The notes under the pieces are model-generated. The model did no database searches, was not told the DNA's origin, and saw nothing but the letters and a program-made list of their open reading frames with translations. Positions 1-7,993 of a stretch of 64,000 nucleotides of DNA are shown here, in pieces. The translations under genes were made by a program, and so were the position numbers. Each line of letters opens with the position of its first letter. Position 1 is the first letter of the stretch. Source of the DNA: DASSUW01 sp963803335 (lineage in GTDB: Bacteria > Actinomycetota > Thermoleophilia > Solirubrobacterales > Solirubrobacteraceae); contig CAWDME010000001.1 in the NCBI GenBank assembly GCA_963803335.1, positions 1 to 64,000 on the forward strand. The letters run 5' to 3'.

Positions 1-39
1 CGCACCGGGCGCAGGCCACGCACCCCAAGGAGCACCACG

Positions 40-942
40 ATGCCGCCGCATCGCACTCGCCGTCGCCTGACCGAGGCCGAGCGCACCGCGCGTCGCCACG
101 CCAACCGCAAGCGCATCGAGCAGGCCGCCAGCGCGCTGTTGACTAGCGACGGCTGGCAACGTTGGGTCCGCGTCCGGGCGACCAACGGCCTCTCGCGCTA
201 CAGCCTGCGCAACCAATGGCTGATCGCCTGCGACTGCCACGCCCGCGGCATTACGCCCACCTACGTCGCCGGCTTCCGTGCCTTCCTCGCGCTCAACCGC
301 TGCGTGCGCAAGGGCGAGACCGCCATCAGGATCCTCGCGCCTGCCCCCGTCAAGCAACGCGACGATGACGGCGAGGAGGCTGGCGAGAAGCGGATCTTCT
401 TCCGGACCGTCCCGGTCTTCGACGTCTCCATGACGGACCCACTCCCCGGAGCCGAGCCCGTGTCACTGTCCCCGCCCGCGGAGCCGATAGAAGGCGACAG
501 CCACCAGCACCTGATCGCTCCGCTCCAGCGCTTCGCGCGCGAGATCGGCTACCGCGTCGAGATCCGCGCGCTCGCCGACGACGGCCCGGGCGGCTGGTGC
601 GACCACGACCGCCGGCAGATTGTCGTGGCTCGCGGGCCCGCCAACTGCCAGGTCCGCATCCTCGTCCACGAGCTGGCGCACGCGCTCGGCATCGGCTACC
701 GCCAGTACGGGCGCCAGAAGAGCGAGGTGCTCGTCGACTGCGTCACCTACGTCGCCTGCTCCGCCGCCGGACTCGACGTCGGCGGCGAGGCGATCCCCTA
801 CGTCGCTGGCTGGGGCGAAGACGGCGCCCTCGACGCCATCCGCGAGTACGCGGAAACCATCGACGCCATCGCGCGCCGCATCGAAGACGCGCTCGGCGAC
901 AGCTCCGCCGTCGCACGTGCGCCGGTTCAGCACTCGGCCTGA
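40..942 (+). CDS. ArdC-like antirestriction protein with zincin-type peptidase domain
   Basis: The N-terminal ~110 residues look like the ArdC-type ssDNA-binding domain (basic start, then SRYSLRNQWLI and GFRAFLALNRCVRKGETAIRI). ArdC proteins protect incoming mobile DNA from restriction during conjugative transfer. The C-terminal half holds a metallopeptidase motif, LVHELAHALG, near residues 209-218, with a downstream E in SEVLVDC that could be the third zinc ligand. The ATG follows AAGGAG at 28-33 with good spacing. It is the first of a run of mobile-element genes leading to an integrase at 3673. The family call is from motifs only. Whether it cleaves protein or only binds DNA cannot be seen. 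Confidence 0.75.
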   Translation: MPPHRTRRRLTEAERTARRHANRKRIEQAASALLTSDGWQRWVRVRATNGLSRYSLRNQWLIACDCHARGITPTYVAGFRAFLALNRCVRKGETAIRILAPAPVKQRDDDGEEAGEKRIFFRTVPVFDVSMTDPLPGAEPVSLSPPAEPIEGDSHQHLIAPLQRFAREIGYRVEIRALADDGPGGWCDHDRRQIVVARGPANCQVRILVHELAHALGIGYRQYGRQKSEVLVDCVTYVACSAAGLDVGGEAIPYVAGWGEDGALDAIREYAETIDAIARRIEDALGDSSAVARAPVQHSA

Positions 943-1086
943 GGGCAAGCCTCGCGCTCGCTTGGGCAGCTCGCCGGCCGGCATCGCGTCGGCGATTGAG
1001 GCCCGGTCGCGCGCAGATCTCAAATCGGCCCGCAGCGTCCGCTCCTGGCGAGCTCGTGCTCGCCCGAAAGGGTGGGAAGACGGTGC

Positions 1087-1200
1087 CGGCCGTGCTCGCT
1101 CCGTCAAGCCGGCTACGCCGGCTCGGCCCTGGCGGGCCGCCCTGACGGGTGACTGCGCTGTGCGCGCCCGGCGGCTCGCGATCCCACCTTCCGGGCGGAG
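1087..1200. repeat. Intergenic direct repeat, copy 1
   Basis: About 115 bp between the ArdC-like gene and the sigma-like gene, closely matched by 1897-2008 in the next intergenic gap. Both copies start with a block around CGTGCTCGCTCCGTCAAG, then a GCCGGC-based hairpin, then a CGGGCCGCCCTG block. They end just before the ribosome binding site region of the next gene. The position, once per gap, suggests a regulatory or transcript-processing cassette. No coding function is seen. Confidence 0.75.
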
Positions 1201-1250
1201 CCAAGCGTCCCGAAGGCCCGACCACATCGAGCACCGAGGAGGCCAAGGCC

Positions 1251-1814
1251 ATGTCCCGCATCCCCGATCGCCGCGAAGAGATCGCCGCATTCTTCGCGAC
1301 GTACGCGAACCACGTTCACAGCTGTGTGGCGCGCCGTGCTCGCACCGCGCACGATGTCGTCGACGACGCGTGCGCGACCGCATGGACCAAGCTGCTGCGA
1401 CGCCCCGATATCGCGCTCAACGCGCGTGGCAGGGCGTGGCTTATCACCGTCGCGGTGCATGAGGCCTGGCAGCTGCAGGAGCGTCGCGCTCAGGAGATGC
1501 CTGTGGGTCCGCTCGACCGAAGGTCAATCAGCGACGATGACGCTGCGCCGGAGCCGGTCGACGCAGTCCGCGTTGACGTGGAGACGCGGGTCGTCGACCG
1601 CGCCCAGCACGAAGAGGACATCGCGGCGTTCCTGACGCTCAAGCCGCGTGAACGCCAGGCGCTCTACCTGCAGGCCGTCGGCTATCGCTACGCCGAGATC
1701 TGCGAGCTGACCGGGTTCACCTACACCGCCGTCAACCGCTGCATTACCGAAGGTCGTCGCGCCCTCCGACGCGGCGGATACACGGCGGACGAACGAGCAC
1801 GCCAAGCACGCTGA
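1251..1814 (+). CDS. ECF-like RNA polymerase sigma factor
   Basis: A 187 aa protein with the two-part layout of an ECF sigma-70 factor. A region 2-like helix set lies at about residues 15-80 (AHDVVDDACATAWTKLL, then RGRAWLITVAVHEAW). A region 4-like helix-turn-helix lies at about 125-180 (LKPRERQALYLQAVGYRYAE, then TGFTYTAVNRCITEGRRAL). The start at 1251 was chosen over an upstream in-frame start because GAGGAGG lies just before it. No anti-sigma factor is adjacent. It sits in the element between the ArdC-like and OmpR-like genes, so it may drive element genes such as the excisionase and integrase. That role is inferred from position. Confidence 0.7.
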   Translation: MSRIPDRREEIAAFFATYANHVHSCVARRARTAHDVVDDACATAWTKLLRRPDIALNARGRAWLITVAVHEAWQLQERRAQEMPVGPLDRRSISDDDAAPEPVDAVRVDVETRVVDRAQHEEDIAAFLTLKPRERQALYLQAVGYRYAEICELTGFTYTAVNRCITEGRRALRRGGYTADERARQAR

Positions 1815-1896
1815 GCCGCCGACGTCGCTGCCAGCCGAAGCGGAGATCGACCAGCTCGAGATCGACCGCGCGACCCGCGGAAGGTCGAGAGCGTGG

Positions 1897-2008
1897 CGGC
1901 CGTGCTCGCTCCGTCAAGCCGGCTCCGCCGGGCTCGGCCCTGCGGGCCGCCCTGTCGGGTGACGTCGCTGCGCGCGACCGCCCTTGGGGCTCTCACCTTC
2001 CGCGGAGC
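1897..2008. repeat. Intergenic direct repeat, copy 2
   Basis: Second copy of the 1087-1200 repeat, lying between the sigma-like gene and the OmpR-like regulator. It keeps the CGTGCTCGCTCCGTCAAG block, the GCCGG hairpin and the GGGCCGCCCTG block, with small substitutions and indels. It ends shortly before the start codon at 2067, mirroring copy 1. Confidence 0.75.
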
Positions 2009-2066
2009 GCGGCCCAACGCCGCCGCCCGGGAGGTCGGAGTCCACCGACCGAAGGGAGTCGTGCCC

Positions 2067-2786
2067 ATGTCGCTGTCGCTCGTCGTCGCCGTGGTCCACC
2101 CGCGTCATCTCGCGGACGAGCTCGCAAACCAGCTGACGGCCGACGGCTACGAGCTCCACCAGGCACACAACAGCCGCCACGCCGTCTCGCTCCTCGCCAG
2201 CCGGCACGCCGACCTGCTGATCCTGGGCATGCTCGAGCGCCCGTCCGTGGCACTGGCGTTGCTCCGCGAGCTCCGCAAAGGCACGCTCGACGCCCACGCC
2301 TGGCCCGAGCTGCCGGCGATCACGATCGGTCCCCTGGTCGCCGGTGACCGCGAGCTCGACGCACTCCACGCCTACGAGGCCGGAAGCGACCACCACCTGC
2401 CCCCCGGCGCGGGCTATCTCCACCTCCGAGCCGCCCTGCACGCCGTCGCCCGTCGCGCGCACGGTGTGACGCGGCAAGCACATCGCGTCGGCCCGATCGA
2501 GATCGACATCGTCGCGCGCGAGGTTCGCGTCGACGGCGCCCCGGTAGATCTGAGCACGAAGGAGTTCGCGCTGCTGGCGGCGCTCGCACGCGAGCCGCGG
2601 CGCGTGTTCACCAAGAATGAGCTGCTCCGGGACGTGTGGGGGTTCAGGGGACAGGCGCGGACGCGGACGCTCGATTCGCACGCCTGCCGGTTGCGTCGCA
2701 AGCTCGCCGAGCAAGGTGCCCGAGCGGTCGTGAACGTTTGGGGCGTCGGCTATCGGCTCTCCGACCTCGAACCGCCGCGCTCGTGA
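2067..2786 (+). CDS. OmpR/PhoB-type winged-helix regulator with degenerate receiver
   Basis: A 239 aa protein. Residues 1-120 have a receiver-like shape (VVHPRHLADELANQLTADGY, then ADLLILGML), but the usual phospho-acceptor Asp in the third strand is replaced: the position reads LLILGML. The C-terminal ~95 residues are a clear OmpR winged helix (LSTKEFALLAALAREP, RVFTKNELLRDVWG, then RTLDSHACRLRRKL and VWGVGYRL). It probably binds DNA without conventional phosphorylation. The start at 2067 is an ATG. The upstream extension of the open frame runs through the intergenic repeat and is not credible. Its place in the mobile-element run suggests control of the element. Confidence 0.75.
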   Translation: MSLSLVVAVVHPRHLADELANQLTADGYELHQAHNSRHAVSLLASRHADLLILGMLERPSVALALLRELRKGTLDAHAWPELPAITIGPLVAGDRELDALHAYEAGSDHHLPPGAGYLHLRAALHAVARRAHGVTRQAHRVGPIEIDIVAREVRVDGAPVDLSTKEFALLAALAREPRRVFTKNELLRDVWGFRGQARTRTLDSHACRLRRKLAEQGARAVVNVWGVGYRLSDLEPPRS

Positions 2787-2885
2787 GCCTTCTCGAGCGC
2801 GGCGTTGTAACAAGTGGGCGCCGAGAGTGTGCCGAAACCGTGAATTCGCCCCACGACCGGGCGAAGCTGCGCTTCAGTCGACATC

Positions 2886-3227
2886 ATGGTCATGGTCGCG
2901 ATCCAGCAAATCCACCACGACGGCGACATCGTCGCCTGGGTCGTTGGCGGCCGGGCAGTGATCACCGGTGGCCTGGCTTGGGACGCCTTCGATCTTGTGC
3001 GTGCCAAGTGTCTGTATGCGCTCGAGATCCAGGCTGGTGAGCAGCCCGGCCCGTACACCGACGGTGCTGCGACCGCCTATGCGCGCTCCGCGATGAACCG
3101 TCTCCGGCATGGCGGCATGCGGGGACGCGTGAGGACACCGTCGCTCCATCAGGTCACGAGCGCCGCTCCACGCGGTGGAGCAGGCGAGCAGGGGCCAGGA
3201 AGGCACGCGCCGCCTCTATACGAGTGA
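2886..3227 (+). CDS. Small hypothetical protein of the mobile element
   Basis: A 113 aa protein that I do not recognise as a named family. The first ~75 residues look like a real compact domain (DGDIVAWVVGGRAVITGGLA, then WDAFDLVRAKCLYALEIQAG and PGPYTDGAATAYARSAM). The tail is low-complexity and basic. No transmembrane segment or known motif is visible. It lies between the OmpR-like regulator and the excisionase in the same direction, so it is likely part of the element's regulatory block. The double start (ATG GTC ATG) leaves two residues of ambiguity. Confidence 0.5.
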   Translation: MVMVAIQQIHHDGDIVAWVVGGRAVITGGLAWDAFDLVRAKCLYALEIQAGEQPGPYTDGAATAYARSAMNRLRHGGMRGRVRTPSLHQVTSAAPRGGAGEQGPGRHAPPLYE

Positions 3228-3342
3228 GATGACGCCGCGATGTCGCCAAGGCCGCTACGTGAAGCAGAGATGTCGAGAGCGTGCGGATGCTGCTACGCGC
3301 TGCGCTCACCGAAGTCGGCGACGCGGCGATTGAGGCGATGGC

Positions 3343-3660
3343 GTGACGGGACGTCCTCGCTCGAGCGCCGCCGACGATCTACTGATTTGCTTGTCGGACG
3401 CGGTCAGGCTGGTTCCGTTCTCGGAGACAACGCTGCGGCGCGCGATTTCGCGTGGCGAGCTCGAGGCTTGGCAGCCCACGGGCAACGGCAAGCTGGTCCT
3501 CTGGCGCAGCGCACTGATCGTGTGGGCTACACGACGGCCAGCGGGCAAGCACTCACACGACGAGAATCGCCGCGAGCGGCGACTGCCGTCGCGTCGCCAA
3601 GGTCGAACCAACACTGCGACACCGACGCTCGAGCCGATCACGCTGTCTGACCTCACCTGA
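3343..3660 (+). CDS. Excisionase-like MerR-type helix-turn-helix protein
   Basis: A 105 aa protein starting at GTG. Residues ~12-65 fit the excisionase/AlpA fold: LSDAVRLVPFSETTLRRAIS, RGELEAWQPTGNGK, then WRSALIVWA. Such proteins bind and bend DNA at attachment sites and steer the integrase toward excision. The stop is 12 bp before the integrase start at 3673, the usual xis-int arrangement. The basic C-terminal tail is variable sequence without a recognised domain. Confidence 0.75.
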   Translation: MTGRPRSSAADDLLICLSDAVRLVPFSETTLRRAISRGELEAWQPTGNGKLVLWRSALIVWATRRPAGKHSHDENRRERRLPSRRQGRTNTATPTLEPITLSDLT

Positions 3661-3672
3661 TCGCGGAGCACG

Positions 3673-4983
3673 ATGGCCCGAAACGCGAAGTCGTACGAGA
3701 CGAAGCAAGGTCGGCGGTGGCGGATCGGCTACCGGGACGAGCAGGGGGTCGAGCGCACCCGCGGAGGCTTCCTGCGGCAGAGCCACGCGTCGGACTGGTA
3801 CCGGCGCCTTGAGCAAGCCCGAAGCCAGGGCCGCCTCAAGCAGTTCCTGGACGAGGACGCCGGACTCCCGACCGAGCAGGTCGAGACCCTTCACGACTTC
3901 ATGGTCGACTGGTTCCGCCTCGATGCGGCGCCGGAACTCGCAACGGCGACCGCGATGACCTACCTGCACGTCTACAACAAGCACGTGCGGCCGCTCGCCG
4001 GGCACCGCCCGCTCGAGCACTTCGAACTTCCAGCCCCGGTGTCCGAAGTGCTCGCGCTGATGGCCGCGGCCGGCGTGGGACAGGCGACGCGCGACAACGC
4101 ACGGAAGGTGCTGTCATCGGCCTTTGGCTGGGGCGTGGAGCTGGGCCGGATGCGCGCCAACGGGGCCCGCAGCATCCGCCGGAACCGCCGGCGGTCCAGA
4201 CGCCTAACTGCGGCCGAAGCGCGCCCAGCTGGGCACCGCGACATCGCTGTTCGCCGTAAGGCGTGGGCGGTCTCGCCGGAAGCGTTCGCGGCGCTACACG
4301 GCGGCGCTCTCGACCGCCGCACTCCTGGGCGGCCGACGTGGATGCCCGAGCGGGATGCCATCGCGATGTCGATGCTGTACGGCCTGGGTCTGAGACCGCA
4401 GGAACTCTTCGGCGCGACCTTTCGCCAGGCAAGCGCCAGCCGCTTTCGTGTCGCGCAGGTGCTTACCAAGGCCACCGATGGCCCGGGTTCGAACAAGCCT
4501 GTCGGTCGGATCATCTCCGCCGCCAAGACCGCGGAGGGAGTACGGAGCATGGCGATGCGACTGTGGCTGTACGAGGAGCTGGAACGGTGGCGAGAGCTGC
4601 TGCGCAGCGTGGGGCTACCCGCAGGCGACGACGCGTTCCTCATCCCCGGAGCTGCCGCAGGCGGCCACTACACACTTGAGCAGCAGCACAACTTCATCCG
4701 CGACATCAAGGCGTGCGGACGACTCGCCGCCGAGCGCGACGCGGACATGCGATTCCTCACGAAGGCGACGCCGTATTCGCTACGACGTGGCCACATCTCG
4801 CTGCGGGTCCTGGCGGCAGAAGACATCAAGCGAATCGCCGACGAGTGCGGGACATCAACCGCGATGATCCACGGGCACTACCTCCACGAGCTCGACATGC
4901 GTCACGAGAAGCCGGATGGCTTCAGCTTCGATGGTGCGGTGCTAGCGGCGAGGCGTGCCATACGCCACCGCCGGGCCGCCTGA
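3673..4983 (+). CDS. Tyrosine site-specific recombinase (integrase 1)
   Basis: A 436 aa phage/ICE-type integrase. The N-terminus has the AP2-like arm-binding pattern (GRRWRIGYRDEQGVERTRGG), followed by a SAM-like core-binding domain. The catalytic domain shows the first Arg in YGLGLRPQELF, a Lys in ISAAKTAEG, the second box as PYSLRRGHISLR (normally LRHxxAT, so partly diverged), and a C-terminal Tyr in GTSTAMIHGHYLHEL. It is preceded by an excisionase. The gene ends 199 bp before the 5' end of tRNA-Thr. Integrases usually sit next to the 3' end of their target tRNA, so its own att site may be elsewhere. This cannot be settled within the window. Confidence 0.85.
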   Translation: MARNAKSYETKQGRRWRIGYRDEQGVERTRGGFLRQSHASDWYRRLEQARSQGRLKQFLDEDAGLPTEQVETLHDFMVDWFRLDAAPELATATAMTYLHVYNKHVRPLAGHRPLEHFELPAPVSEVLALMAAAGVGQATRDNARKVLSSAFGWGVELGRMRANGARSIRRNRRRSRRLTAAEARPAGHRDIAVRRKAWAVSPEAFAALHGGALDRRTPGRPTWMPERDAIAMSMLYGLGLRPQELFGATFRQASASRFRVAQVLTKATDGPGSNKPVGRIISAAKTAEGVRSMAMRLWLYEELERWRELLRSVGLPAGDDAFLIPGAAAGGHYTLEQQHNFIRDIKACGRLAAERDADMRFLTKATPYSLRRGHISLRVLAAEDIKRIADECGTSTAMIHGHYLHELDMRHEKPDGFSFDGAVLAARRAIRHRRAA

Positions 4984-5182
4984 GCCGCCAAGCCGGGGGG
5001 CGGCAAGCCGCGCGTCAGGCTCAGATCTGGTCGTCGCACGCGGCCGGCCGTCGACTACACTCGGGCGTGCACGGATCGCCCGTCCGCATCGTCCCCGGCG
5101 CCGCGCGCAGTATCACGGCAGTATGGGGACCTCGCGCCGTCGCCAACCGGAGGCGAGGAAGGTGCGGATTTGCAGGTATTTC

Positions 5183-5258
<76 letters not shown>

Positions 5259-5261
5259 ACA

Positions 5262-5286
5262 AATCCGCTGGAAATGGCGGGTTCGT
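5262..5286 (+). terminator. Terminator of tRNA-Thr
   Basis: A hairpin with stem AATCCGC / GCGGGTT (one G-U pair) and a short loop, 7 nt after the tRNA end, followed by TCGTCTT. A similar hairpin follows the partial tRNA copies at 35689 and 50838, so the terminator was duplicated together with the tRNA end. Confidence 0.7.
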
Positions 5287-5501
5287 CTTGCCGACGCCGC
5301 TTCGTTGTGGGCCACACGGGCCGCTGTGGAAGCGTTTGGAAGCGGCTACTGGACGCGAGCCTGCTGCCGTTTCCGGCGTCGTGTCGTCACGAGCCTATGC
5401 GACTTGGCGGGTCGCTGAGCCGCGCACCGAGTGGCTTCCGTGCGGTCGAGAGCGCCACCGACACGCTCCGCACGCGATCGGCGGGCTGCATTCGCCTTGT
5501 G

Positions 5502-5837
5502 TCAAGCGGAGTCTGTGGGGCCCTCGAGAACCGTGAGCACGCCCGTGCGCTCGAGCAGTTCCCGAGTCTGTCCGGTGGCGCCGCGGATGCGAAGCGTCGT
5601 ACCGCGCCGCCGGGCGCGCGCCCGCTCCTGCAGCAGGATCGCTAGGCCGGTCGAGTCGGTGAAGCTCACGCCGCTGAGGTCGAGCGTGAGCGCTTGAGCG
5701 TCGAGCTCCCGCAGACGGGCGCGCAGAAGCGCGGCGATCGCGAGGTCCAGCTCGCCGTCGAGGCGGAGCAGCAGCCGTCCGGTGACCTCAGAGGCGATGG
5801 CCATGATCTGCAGCTGTTCCTTGTACGGCGACGGCAT
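5502..5837 (-). CDS. STAS-domain anti-sigma factor antagonist
   Basis: A 111 aa SpoIIAA/RsbV-like protein. The pattern GRLLLRLDGELDLAIA, then LTLDLSGVSFTDSTGLAIL marks a STAS domain, with the phospho-acceptor Ser in DSTG. Such proteins free a sigma factor by binding its anti-sigma kinase. The start at 5837 was chosen because AGGAAGGAG lies just upstream. An ATG 13 codons earlier has no such site. No partner kinase or sigma gene is next to it, so its partner is elsewhere or lost. It lies between the tRNA flank and gene debris. Confidence 0.85.
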   Translation of the reverse strand: MPSPYKEQLQIMAIASEVTGRLLLRLDGELDLAIAALLRARLRELDAQALTLDLSGVSFTDSTGLAILLQERARARRRGTTLRIRGATGQTRELLERTGVLTVLEGPTDSA

Positions 5838-5930
5838 GACGCTGGGCTCCTTCCTCGCGAGTCTTGGATCCTCCAACCCGCGAGACAGGCGATCGGCTGC
5901 AGCCTTGTTCGCCGACTGACATCAACCGGT

Positions 5931-6084
5931 GCTGGCTGAGTTTGCGTCGGAGTTCGCTGACCGCGACGTCGATGACGTTGCTGCCGCCCTGTGCGCTGTC
6001 GCTCCACACGTCCCGCAGGAGCTCGGCGCGCACGGCCGGTTGGCCTCGACGCTGAAACAGGTACCGCGCGATGCGGTGGTACAT
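5931..6084 (-). pseudogene. Fragment of an OmpR-type winged-helix domain
   Basis: On the minus strand this stretch translates as the last ~50 residues of an OmpR-family DNA-binding domain: RRGQPAVRAELLRDVWS, then NVIDVAVSELRRKL. No receiver domain precedes it and there is no plausible start. It is a remnant of a response regulator cut off at a rearrangement boundary. Confidence 0.6.
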
Positions 6085-6106
6085 CGAGCGGGCCGGGGAG
6101 CGCCGC

Positions 6107-6226
6107 GGCAACGTCATCTCGCACGCCGAGCAGGTCGCCGACGTCACTGCCCTGATCGAGGCCGAGCCGCTTGTCACGAGCGCGCTGGTGCCGATCGGCG
6201 CCGGCCTGCGGGTGGTGGTCAAAGAG
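6107..6226 (+). pseudogene. Possible C-terminal fragment of an O-methyltransferase
   Basis: The + strand reads NVISHAEQVADVTALIEAEP, then VTSALVPIGAGLRVVVK. This resembles the C-terminal end of YrrM/CcoA-type O-methyltransferases (the usual pattern is DNxLSHxxEVA... PxGxGLxxxxK). Only ~40 residues remain. With the winged-helix remnant beside it, 5877-6262 looks like the scrambled edge of an inserted segment. Confidence 0.4.
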
Positions 6227-6265
6227 CCCGGCTCCTCGCCCAATCGCTCCCGCAGCGCCTAGGTT

Positions 6266-7993
6266 CTAGTCCGGACCCGCCGCCGGCGGCGTGTACGTGA
6301 GCTGATCGAAGCGCAGCGGCGTGCGGCGCATCGGTCCGCTGGACGGTCCCTTGCGCCGCCCGACCCAGACGTGCACGGTGCCGTCGGCAGCCCGGGTCAG
6401 CTGGTAGCGGCGGGTCACGCGCAGTCCGCCCGACTCGATCTCCTCCTCGCAGACCACGAACGCGTGGCCGGGCTCGAGAATCCGGCCACGCGCCGGATGC
6501 GCGTCGCCCTCGGTGGCGAGGCGGCCGCGCCGCAGCACGATGTCCGGCCGGTTGCCGGTGATCCGTACCGGCACCAGCGGCAGCCAGTTGTCCGGGACGT
6601 CGGTCGCGAGCTGGTAGCGCCAGGCGCCGTCGTCGGGCGGCGGGAGCGGCTCCGGCCGCGGGCCGGCCTCACGGTCGACGGGACGGCCCGCCGCGCTCTC
6701 GACCCGGCGCTCGATCGCCCAGGCGAGGTTCGCCATCTCGTCGCGGCGGAACTCGACCGCTTCCAGCGGCCGGCCCTGCTCGACGGTGTCGACGACCGGC
6801 GGCACGAACAGCAGCGGCGCGTCGCCGCGGGCGATCGACGGGTCGCCGAACAGCTCGAAGAAGCGCCACGGCCGGTCGGCCGCGGCGGCCGCATCGACCA
6901 CCGCAGCAGCGGGCACCGTGACGTGGCCGCCGAAGTCGTCGAGCACGCGCACCTGCGTGACCTGCGCGACCGAGCCGACGGGAAGCGTGCACGGGACGCT
7001 GAACCAGTCGGCGCCGGCGACCGTCGAGTAGGCGGCTATCACCGACCGCGCGAGGTCCTCGGGGCCGCCGCCGATGTCGCCGAAGTAGGCGTCGCCGTCC
7101 TCGAACTCCCACCAGCGGGCGGCAGGCATGCCGGCGAACTGGAGCGGCGTCGCGAGCACGCGCACGGTCTTCGCGGGCGGGTCCGCCGCGGCGCCCTTCG
7201 CCTTGGGCTTCGGCTTCGGGAAGCTCGTGACGTCGAAGTGGTGCCAGTCGAGCCGGCCGCCGGGGTACTCGGGCGCTTCGAGCTCGATCACGCCGCCGAC
7301 GGGCGTGACCGCCGTGACGCCGAAGCGGTACTCGAGCCGGCGGCCCGACCACGCCGACGGCGCGCCGGGGGCGATCTCGCTGAACAGGGCGACGTCCTGG
7401 GCCTGCCAGGTGCCGATCGCGGTCGCCATGCGCGTCCGCGTCGCGTCGGGCAGCGCGGCGATCAGCGGCAGGCCGGCCGGGTCTCCGCCGGCAGCGGCGA
7501 TCGCCGACTGCAGCTTGCCGGCATCGAGCGCGAAGCGGGCGAGCAGCCGCAGGCGCGCGTGCCCGACGGGGTCCAGCTCGTCGTCCGGGACGCGCCCCGC
7601 GGGGTACGCCTGCCGCAGGTCGCGCAGCAGCTTCGCCGGCGCGCCCGCCTGCGCGAGCCGTCGCAGCAGCGCGGCGCCCGCCTCGAGGTTGAGCTCGAAG
7701 GCCGCGGGTCCCCGTGTGACGGGCTCGCGCTCGACCAGCGCCTCCAGCGGCGCTCCGAACTGTGCGCGTCCGACGGTGGTGCGCTGACCGCTGGGCTCCT
7801 CGGTCCAGTACTTGGTCACCGGCGCCGATGTCACGTCGGCCTCGATCACGATCGGCGTCGCCGCGTCCTCGCCGCGGAACTCCCCGACCTGCCACTGGCG
7901 GGCGAGGAACCACAGCGGGTCGGCGACGACGGCGGACAGGCCCTCCTCGATCTCGGGGTCGACGGCGCCGCCCTCGACGCGCTTCCAGGTCAT
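6266..7993 (-). CDS. Cassette 1 protein A (uncharacterised, DPLWFLARQWQ family)
   Basis: A 575 aa protein of a family for which I know no function. Near the N-terminus it has DPLWFLARQWQVGEFRGEDA (~25-45). In the middle it has APEYPGGRLDWHHFDV and RWWEFEDGDAYFGDI, then DLARSVIAAYSTVAGADWF. Near the end it has LRRGRLATEGD and VHVWVGRRKGP. All of these recur in protein A' at 51087-52811. There is no signal peptide or transmembrane segment. The start ATG overlaps the stop of protein B (ATGA), so translation is coupled. It is the last gene of the operon. The many aromatic, strand-like blocks suggest a structural rather than enzymatic role (inference). Confidence 0.8.
   Translation of the reverse strand: MTWKRVEGGAVDPEIEEGLSAVVADPLWFLARQWQVGEFRGEDAATPIVIEADVTSAPVTKYWTEEPSGQRTTVGRAQFGAPLEALVEREPVTRGPAAFELNLEAGAALLRRLAQAGAPAKLLRDLRQAYPAGRVPDDELDPVGHARLRLLARFALDAGKLQSAIAAAGGDPAGLPLIAALPDATRTRMATAIGTWQAQDVALFSEIAPGAPSAWSGRRLEYRFGVTAVTPVGGVIELEAPEYPGGRLDWHHFDVTSFPKPKPKAKGAAADPPAKTVRVLATPLQFAGMPAARWWEFEDGDAYFGDIGGGPEDLARSVIAAYSTVAGADWFSVPCTLPVGSVAQVTQVRVLDDFGGHVTVPAAAVVDAAAAADRPWRFFELFGDPSIARGDAPLLFVPPVVDTVEQGRPLEAVEFRRDEMANLAWAIERRVESAAGRPVDREAGPRPEPLPPPDDGAWRYQLATDVPDNWLPLVPVRITGNRPDIVLRRGRLATEGDAHPARGRILEPGHAFVVCEEEIESGGLRVTRRYQLTRAADGTVHVWVGRRKGPSSGPMRRTPLRFDQLTYTPPAAGPD

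Noticed and set aside
463..1383. Minus-strand 306-codon frame over the ArdC-like and sigma-like genes
   Set aside because: Low-complexity Arg/Ala composition, antisense to two genes with clear motifs, no ribosome binding site.
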